64,000 nucleotides of DNA from Hyphomicrobiales bacterium (GTDB taxonomy: Bacteria; Pseudomonadota; Alphaproteobacteria; Rhizobiales; Rhizobiaceae), in the NCBI GenBank assembly GCA_900467745.1, contig UBQW01000033.1, positions 62,001 to 126,000 on the forward strand, given 5' to 3'. Of the stretch, positions 59,938-64,000 are shown in pieces. Made by a program: the position numbers and the translations under genes. Numbering within the stretch: the first letter of the stretch is position 1; every line of letters begins with the position of its first letter. The notes below the pieces were generated by a model. The model made no database searches. It was not told the DNA's origin and saw only the letters and a list, made by a program, of their open reading frames with translations.

Positions 59938-60588
59938 TTACAGCTTCGAAAGTATGCCCTCGATCTCGCCGGTGACGTGATCGATGTCTGCCATGCCATC
60001 CACCGACTGCAACTTGCCCTTGGCATAGTAGTAGCCGATCAGCGGCGATGTTTCCTTGTAGTAAGCGCCGAGACGCGTCACCACGGTTTCGCGGTTGTCA
60101 TCGGGACGACGCTTGAAGTGAGTCGAACCACAGCGGTCGCAGACCCCTTCCACCTTCGGCTTGACGTTGGTGTCGTGATAGCCGGCACCACAGTTCGCAC
60201 AGGTGTAGCGGCCCGAAACGCGGTCCGCGAGGATAGCGTCGTCGACCTGGATTTCGACGACCTTCGACAGTTCGATGCCCTTGCCCTTGAGCATGGCTTC
60301 CGTCGCATCGGCCTGAACCAGCGTGCGCGGGAAACCGTCGAGGATGAAGCCATTCTCGCAATCGGGCTGGTCGATACGTTCCGACACGATTGCGATGACG
60401 ATGTCGTCTGAGACCAGCTTGCCAGCATCCATGACGGCCTTGGCGCGCTTGCCAACTTCGGTACCGGCCTGAACGGCGGCGCGAAGCATGTCACCCGTGG
60501 AAAGTTGCGGAATTCCGTACTTTTCCACGATCCGCTGAGCTTGAGTCCCCTTACCCGCGCCCGGCGGCCCCAAAAGTATAAGTCTCAT
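59938..60588 (-). CDS. adk: Adenylate kinase with tetracysteine lid
   Basis: Interconverts AMP, ADP and ATP; 216 residues. The P-loop is GPPGAGKGTQ, the AMP-site STGDMLR follows, and the CORE motif is FILDGFPRT. The long LID (about 127-162) carries C130, C133, C150 and C153 (CANC ... CDRC), a likely zinc site that E. coli Adk lacks. The start overlaps the secY stop by 4 nt; rpsM lies 225 nt downstream. Confidence 0.98.
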   Translation of the reverse strand: MRLILLGPPGAGKGTQAQRIVEKYGIPQLSTGDMLRAAVQAGTEVGKRAKAVMDAGKLVSDDIVIAIVSERIDQPDCENGFILDGFPRTLVQADATEAMLKGKGIELSKVVEIQVDDAILADRVSGRYTCANCGAGYHDTNVKPKVEGVCDRCGSTHFKRRPDDNRETVVTRLGAYYKETSPLIGYYYAKGKLQSVDGMADIDHVTGEIEGILSKL

Positions 60589-61925
60589 CGACCCCTCTTT
60601 CCTCCACGCAACTTCGATTTCTTGATCAGGCCTTCGTACTGCTGCGCGATCAGATGACCCTGGATCTGTGCCACCGTATCAAGAGTTACGCTAACGACGA
60701 TCAAAAGCGAAGTGCCACCAAGAGATAACGGGATCCCGGTTTGCGACACGAGGATTTCCGGAAGAATGCAGACGAAGACCAGATAGATCGCGCCGATGAC
60801 CGTAATGCGGGTCAGCACGTAATCGATGTACTCGGCGGTGCGCTCACCGGGACGGATGCCCGGGATGAAACCGCCATGCTTCTTCAGATTGTCGGCCGTG
60901 TCCTTCGGATTGAAGACGATGGCCGTATAGAAGAATGCGAAGAAGGCGATCAGCAGACCGTAGAGGAGCATGTAGAGCGGCTGGCCATGGCCAAGAGCCG
61001 CGACAATCGAGGTCACCCAGGTCGGCATGTTGGTGGTGCTGGCGAAGCCCGCGATCGTTGCCGGCAGAAGCAGCAGCGAGGACGAGAAGATCGCCGGGAT
61101 GACACCCGAGGTGTTGAGCTTCAGCGGCAGATGCGAGGTATCGCCCTGGAACATGCGGTTGCCCACCTGGCGCTTCGGATACTGGATCAGAAGGCGGCGC
61201 TGGGCGCGTTCGACGAAGACGATGATCGCGATGACGGCGATCGCAACGACAATGACCAGCAGGATGAGGCTCGTCGACAGCGCGCCTGTGCGGCCGAGCT
61301 CGAGCGTACCGGCAAGAGCCGAAGGCAGGCCGGCGGCGATGCCGGCGAAGATGATGAGCGAGATGCCGTTACCGATACCGCGCGAGGTGATCTGCTCGCC
61401 GAGCCACATCAGGAACATCGTGCCGCCGAGCAGCGTGATGACCGTGGAGACGCGGAAGAAGATGCCCGGATCGACAACGAGCCCCTGCCCGCTCTCCAGA
61501 CCAATGGCAATGCCATAAGCCTGCAGCGTGCCGAGAAGCACCGTGCCGTAGCGCGTGTACTGGTTGATGATCTTGCGACCCTGCTCGCCTTCCTTCTTCA
61601 GGTTTTCGAGCGCCGGGACGACCGAGGTCATCAGCTGCACGATAATCGAAGCAGAAATGTAGGGCATGATGCCGAGGGCGAAGATCGCCATGCGCTGAAC
61701 AGCGCCGCCCGAGAACATGTTGAAGAGGCCGAGAATGCCGCCTGCCTGACCCTGGAAGGCCTGTGCATAGGCCTGCGGGTTGAGACCTGGAAGCGGAATG
61801 TGCGTTCCCAACCGATAAACGAGGAGAGCTGCCAGTGTAAACCACAGGCGCTTCTTGAGATCCTCGGCTTTGGCGAAGGTCGAGAAATTGAGGTTGGAAG
61901 CCAACTGTTCCGCTGCAGACGCCAT
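60585..61925 (-). CDS. secY: Preprotein translocase subunit SecY
   Basis: Ten-helix channel of the Sec translocon; 446 residues. FSGGAVQRMAIFALGIMPYI is in the plug region and second helix, while the later SRGIGNGISLIIFAGI and the C-terminal RGGKRGR are family-typical. It sits downstream of rplO but behind a strong hairpin, so it probably has its own promoter. Confidence 0.98.
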   Translation of the reverse strand: MASAAEQLASNLNFSTFAKAEDLKKRLWFTLAALLVYRLGTHIPLPGLNPQAYAQAFQGQAGGILGLFNMFSGGAVQRMAIFALGIMPYISASIIVQLMTSVVPALENLKKEGEQGRKIINQYTRYGTVLLGTLQAYGIAIGLESGQGLVVDPGIFFRVSTVITLLGGTMFLMWLGEQITSRGIGNGISLIIFAGIAAGLPSALAGTLELGRTGALSTSLILLVIVVAIAVIAIIVFVERAQRRLLIQYPKRQVGNRMFQGDTSHLPLKLNTSGVIPAIFSSSLLLLPATIAGFASTTNMPTWVTSIVAALGHGQPLYMLLYGLLIAFFAFFYTAIVFNPKDTADNLKKHGGFIPGIRPGERTAEYIDYVLTRITVIGAIYLVFVCILPEILVSQTGIPLSLGGTSLLIVVSVTLDTVAQIQGHLIAQQYEGLIKKSKLRGGKRGR

Positions 61926-62114
61926 GCGTATCTCCGCGCTACCGGCTTCGGGCTCTGACCAAGCGAAAGGCAGAACGCCGAATCGGCATTTCTGAATTAT
62001 TCAAAAGCGGGCTTCGGACGGATTGCGGGCGCAACCTATGCCTCACCCTGTTGTTCGTTCGACCTGTCCTGACGCACGTGCATCCGACCGGTTTTTGTGA
62101 GGCTCACATATGGG
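61926..62114. other. Leader region of secY
   Basis: About 190 bp between the hairpin after rplO and the secY ATG, long for a ribosomal operon. It contains the palindrome TGAAT-T-ATTCA at 61993-62003. A secY promoter is expected here, but I cannot identify its elements with confidence. Confidence 0.4.
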
Positions 62115-62117
62115 AGC

Positions 62118-62151
62118 AAAACCGCCCGGTGTGAAGCACCCCGGGCGGTTT
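62118..62151 (-). terminator. Intrinsic terminator between rplO and secY
   Basis: 11-bp perfect stem AAACCGCCCGG / CCGGGCGGTTT with an 11-nt apical part that pairs GTG with CAC. On the minus strand it is followed by TTTTG, 14 nt after the rplO stop. It should end, or attenuate, the upstream ribosomal transcript. Confidence 0.8.
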
Positions 62152-62164
62152 ATCATAGATTAAA

Positions 62165-62638
62165 TTACTCTGCAGCTGCGGCAGAAAGAAGCGTGACGGA
62201 ACCGCCAGCCTTTTCGATCTTTTCGACTGCCGGCTTGGAAGCGCCAGCAACTTCGAACTTGACCTTTGCCTTCAGCTCGCCGTCGGCGAGAACGCGAACG
62301 CCGTCCTTGACGCGACGGATAACGCCGGCAGCCTTGAGAGCTGCTGCATCAACCGTGGACTTCGCGTCGAGCTTGCCAGCGTCGATAGCAGCCTGAACAC
62401 GCTCCAGGGACACGACAACGAAGTCGGCCTTGAAGATGTTGTTGAAGCCGCGCTTCGGCAGGCGACGGTAGATTGGCATCTGACCGCCTTCGAAGCCGTT
62501 GATGGCTACGCCCGAACGGGACTTCTGACCCTTGACACCGCGACCACCGGTCTTGCCGGAGCCCGAACCGATACCGCGGCCGAGGCGCTTGCGGCTATGG
62601 GTCGAACCTTCGTTGTCTTTGATTTCATTGAGTTTCAT
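62165..62638 (-). CDS. rplO: 50S ribosomal protein L15
   Basis: 157 residues from ATG at 62638 (MKLNEIKDNEG), GGGAG upstream. RLGRGIGSGSGKTGGRGVKG then QKSRSG, and GGQMPIYRRLPKRGF, are L15 signatures. It starts 16 nt after rpmD. Confidence 0.98.
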   Translation of the reverse strand: MKLNEIKDNEGSTHSRKRLGRGIGSGSGKTGGRGVKGQKSRSGVAINGFEGGQMPIYRRLPKRGFNNIFKADFVVVSLERVQAAIDAGKLDAKSTVDAAALKAAGVIRRVKDGVRVLADGELKAKVKFEVAGASKPAVEKIEKAGGSVTLLSAAAAE

Positions 62639-62654
62639 AGCGAATACTCCCTGC

Positions 62655-62864
62655 TTACTTCTCGTCGACGATGCGAACGAGATGCTGGACAGCACGGATC
62701 ATGCCACGAACGGAAGGGGTATCTTCCAGCGTGCGACGACGGTGCATCTTGTTCAGCCCGAGACCGATCAGCGTGCGCTGCTGGACATCCGGACGGCGAA
62801 TCGGGCTGCCGATCTGCTCGACGGTAACCGTCTTTGCTTCGGTCTTCTTTGTAGCCTTGGCCAT
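62655..62864 (-). CDS. rpmD: 50S ribosomal protein L30
   Basis: 69 residues. QIGSPIRRPDVQQRTLIGLG then LNKMHRRRTLEDTPSVRGMI carry the L30 signature. It starts 13 nt after rpsE. Confidence 0.98.
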   Translation of the reverse strand: MAKATKKTEAKTVTVEQIGSPIRRPDVQQRTLIGLGLNKMHRRRTLEDTPSVRGMIRAVQHLVRIVDEK

Positions 62865-62877
62865 GGATCAGCTCCTC

Positions 62878-63447
62878 TTATTCTTCAGAAGCGTTACCGG
62901 AAGCGGCACGGCGAGCCTGGAGCGTTGCATACTTGATGCCGCGCTGTGCTGCGATGTCCTTCGGGTGAACCTGGTGCTTCAGAGCGTCGAAGGTAGCGCG
63001 AACCATGTTGTATGGGTTCGAGGAACCGGTCGACTTGGCGACGACGTCGTGAACGCCGAGCGTTTCGAAAACAGCGCGCATCGGACCACCGGCGATGATA
63101 CCGGTACCGACCTTGGCCGAACGAAGCAGAACCTTGCCGGCGCCGTGGCGGCCGTGAACGTCGTGATGCAGCGTACGGCCGTCACGCAGCGGTACGAAGA
63201 TCAGTTCGCGCTTGGCAGCTTCAGTTGCCTTGCGGATTGCTTCCGGCACTTCACGTGCCTTGCCGTGACCAAAGCCAACGCGGCCCTTCTGGTCACCGAC
63301 GACGACGAGGGCTGCGAAACCGAAACGACGGCCGCCCTTGACGACCTTGGCGACGCGGTTGATCGCGACCAGCTTGTCGACGAATTCGCTATCGCGCTCT
63401 TCGCGGTTCTGGCGATCGTCGCGCGAACCTTTTCTTTCCTGTGCCAT
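62878..63447 (-). CDS. rpsE: 30S ribosomal protein S5
   Basis: 189 residues. FVDKLVAINRVAKVVKGGRR is the double-stranded-RNA-binding-like start, and the S5 signature FAALVVVGDQKGRVGFGHGK and the C-terminal GTGIIAGGPMRAVFE follow. It is first after an internal hairpin, so it may be partly driven by read-through. Confidence 0.98.
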   Translation of the reverse strand: MAQERKGSRDDRQNREERDSEFVDKLVAINRVAKVVKGGRRFGFAALVVVGDQKGRVGFGHGKAREVPEAIRKATEAAKRELIFVPLRDGRTLHHDVHGRHGAGKVLLRSAKVGTGIIAGGPMRAVFETLGVHDVVAKSTGSSNPYNMVRATFDALKHQVHPKDIAAQRGIKYATLQARRAASGNASEE

Positions 63448-63537
63448 TGTCCTTTTCCTTTTTCTTTTGCGGGTGGAACGGCAGACAACACGAGGACCGC
63501 ATCAGCCTCCCCTATCGAGGAGCGTTTGCGGTCCGGT

Positions 63538-63571
63538 TAAAATCCGGCCGGAGCGCTGAGCTCCGGCCGGA
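63538..63571 (-). terminator. Intrinsic hairpin between rplR and rpsE
   Basis: Perfect 12-bp stem TCCGGCCGGAGC / GCTCCGGCCGGA with a 5-nt loop, beginning 7 nt after the rplR stop; on the minus strand it is followed by TTTTAA. It looks like a full intrinsic terminator inside the spc operon, or a partial attenuator. Confidence 0.7.
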
Positions 63572-63577
63572 AATTCA

Positions 63578-63940
63578 TTAGAAGGTCAGACCGCCTTCGC
63601 GGGCTGCATCTGCCAGGGCCTTGATACGGCCGTGATAGATGAAGGCGCCACGGTCGAATACGACTTCCTTGACACCAGCCTTGGAGGCGCGCTCGGCGAC
63701 GAGCTTGCCAACGGCGGCAGCTGCCGCGGTGTCAGCACCGGTCTTCAGAGAACCGCGCAGGTCCTTATCGAGCGTCGAGGCAGCCGCGAGGGTCTTGCCG
63801 GCAACATCGTCGATAACCTGAACGTAGATGTTCTTCGAGGAGCGATGAACCGACAGGCGCGGACGGCCATTGGCCACCGACTTGAGATGACGGCGCACGC
63901 GGTTGGCACGACGTGCAAGTGCTTCTTTCCTGCTAGCCAT
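63578..63940 (-). CDS. rplR: 50S ribosomal protein L18
   Basis: 120 residues. RRANRVRRHLKSVANGRPRL, then SVHRSSKNIYVQVIDD, are typical of L18, which binds 5S rRNA. The terminal FDRGAFIYHGRIKALADAAR is the family signature. It is 12 nt downstream of rplF. Confidence 0.98.
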   Translation of the reverse strand: MASRKEALARRANRVRRHLKSVANGRPRLSVHRSSKNIYVQVIDDVAGKTLAAASTLDKDLRGSLKTGADTAAAAAVGKLVAERASKAGVKEVVFDRGAFIYHGRIKALADAAREGGLTF

Positions 63941-63952
63941 TTCGCGTGATCC

Positions 63953-64000
63953 TTACTTCTTCTTGCCTTCTTTGCGAACGATACGTTCGCCGGCATACTT
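63953..64000 (-). CDS. rplF: 50S ribosomal protein L6 (partial, C-terminal end only)
   Basis: Only the last 15 codons and the stop are inside the window. They read KYAGERIVRKEGKKK, the typical end of L6, and the position before rplR in the spc order supports the call. Confidence 0.9.
   Translation of the reverse strand, partial: KYAGERIVRKEGKKK

Noticed and set aside
1..64000. CRISPR array, prophage, insertion sequence or secondary-metabolite cluster
   Set aside because: No regularly spaced repeats, no transposase, integrase or phage structural motifs, and no NRPS/PKS domains were seen; unusual genes are single and scattered.

Overview
The window is chromosomal DNA of an alphaproteobacterium of the Rhizobiaceae, most likely Rhizobium in the broad sense. 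The evidence is high G+C coding with strong third-position bias, a rhizobial complex I operon, a divergent dctA/dctBD dicarboxylate locus with a sigma-54 promoter, an FMN riboswitch in front of a RibN-type transporter, and hupB-lon-clpX-clpP and spc/alpha ribosomal blocks in alphaproteobacterial order. No phage, insertion sequence or CRISPR array was seen; the window is core chromosome with a few accessory genes.

Layout. 1-14573 (minus): nuoA-B-C-D-(small exported protein)-E-F-(helix-hairpin-helix-like protein)-G-H-I-J-K-L-M, encoding NADH:quinone oxidoreductase; nuoM runs off the left edge. The same small C-terminal domain occurs in NuoE and in the extra gene between nuoF and nuoG. 14.6-16.4 kb: mostly non-coding, with two identical tRNA-Asp genes (minus) behind a good promoter and one tRNA-Val (plus). 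16.5-20.7 kb: a SAM methyltransferase-like protein, a DUF3833 protein, an aldo/keto reductase, an exported family I pyrophosphatase, and ribN under an FMN riboswitch. 20.8-26.4 kb (minus): hupB, lon, clpX, clpP (nucleoid protein and ATP-dependent proteolysis), each separated by its own control region.

26.7-34.2 kb: a membrane diguanylate cyclase, a cytochrome P450, and dctA facing dctBD across a sigma-54 promoter with two upstream activator dyads, so C4-dicarboxylates sensed by DctB activate DctD, which turns on dctA. 34.2-40.4 kb: an SDR/MarR divergent pair, a cupin, an O-acetylhomoserine sulfhydrylase-type enzyme, a CoA-binding protein, a small cysteine-containing exported protein, an EamA permease and an enoyl-CoA hydratase. 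40.6-47.8 kb: rplM-rpsI, a toxin-less HigA-like antitoxin gene, an ABM-fold protein, agmatinase, argC, a TauE-type permease whose frame runs antisense across doxX, a catalytically degenerate dihydrodipicolinate-synthase-like protein, and small conserved proteins.

47.8-55.2 kb: rarA and degP (overlapping by 4 nt), a YkvA-family protein, an LprI-like protein, ilvD, and msrP-msrQ for periplasmic methionine sulfoxide repair. 55.4-57.2 kb: a large, comparatively AT-richer polytopic membrane protein. 57.2-64.0 kb (minus): rplF (end only)-rplR-rpsE-rpmD-rplO-secY-adk-rpsM-rpsK-rpoA-rplQ, with hairpin terminators inside the block after rplR and after rplO.

Start codons were moved from the longest frame to the codon with the best Shine-Dalgarno site and family agreement; several genes use GTG or TTG. 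Function calls rest on recognised family motifs read by eye; no database search was run.
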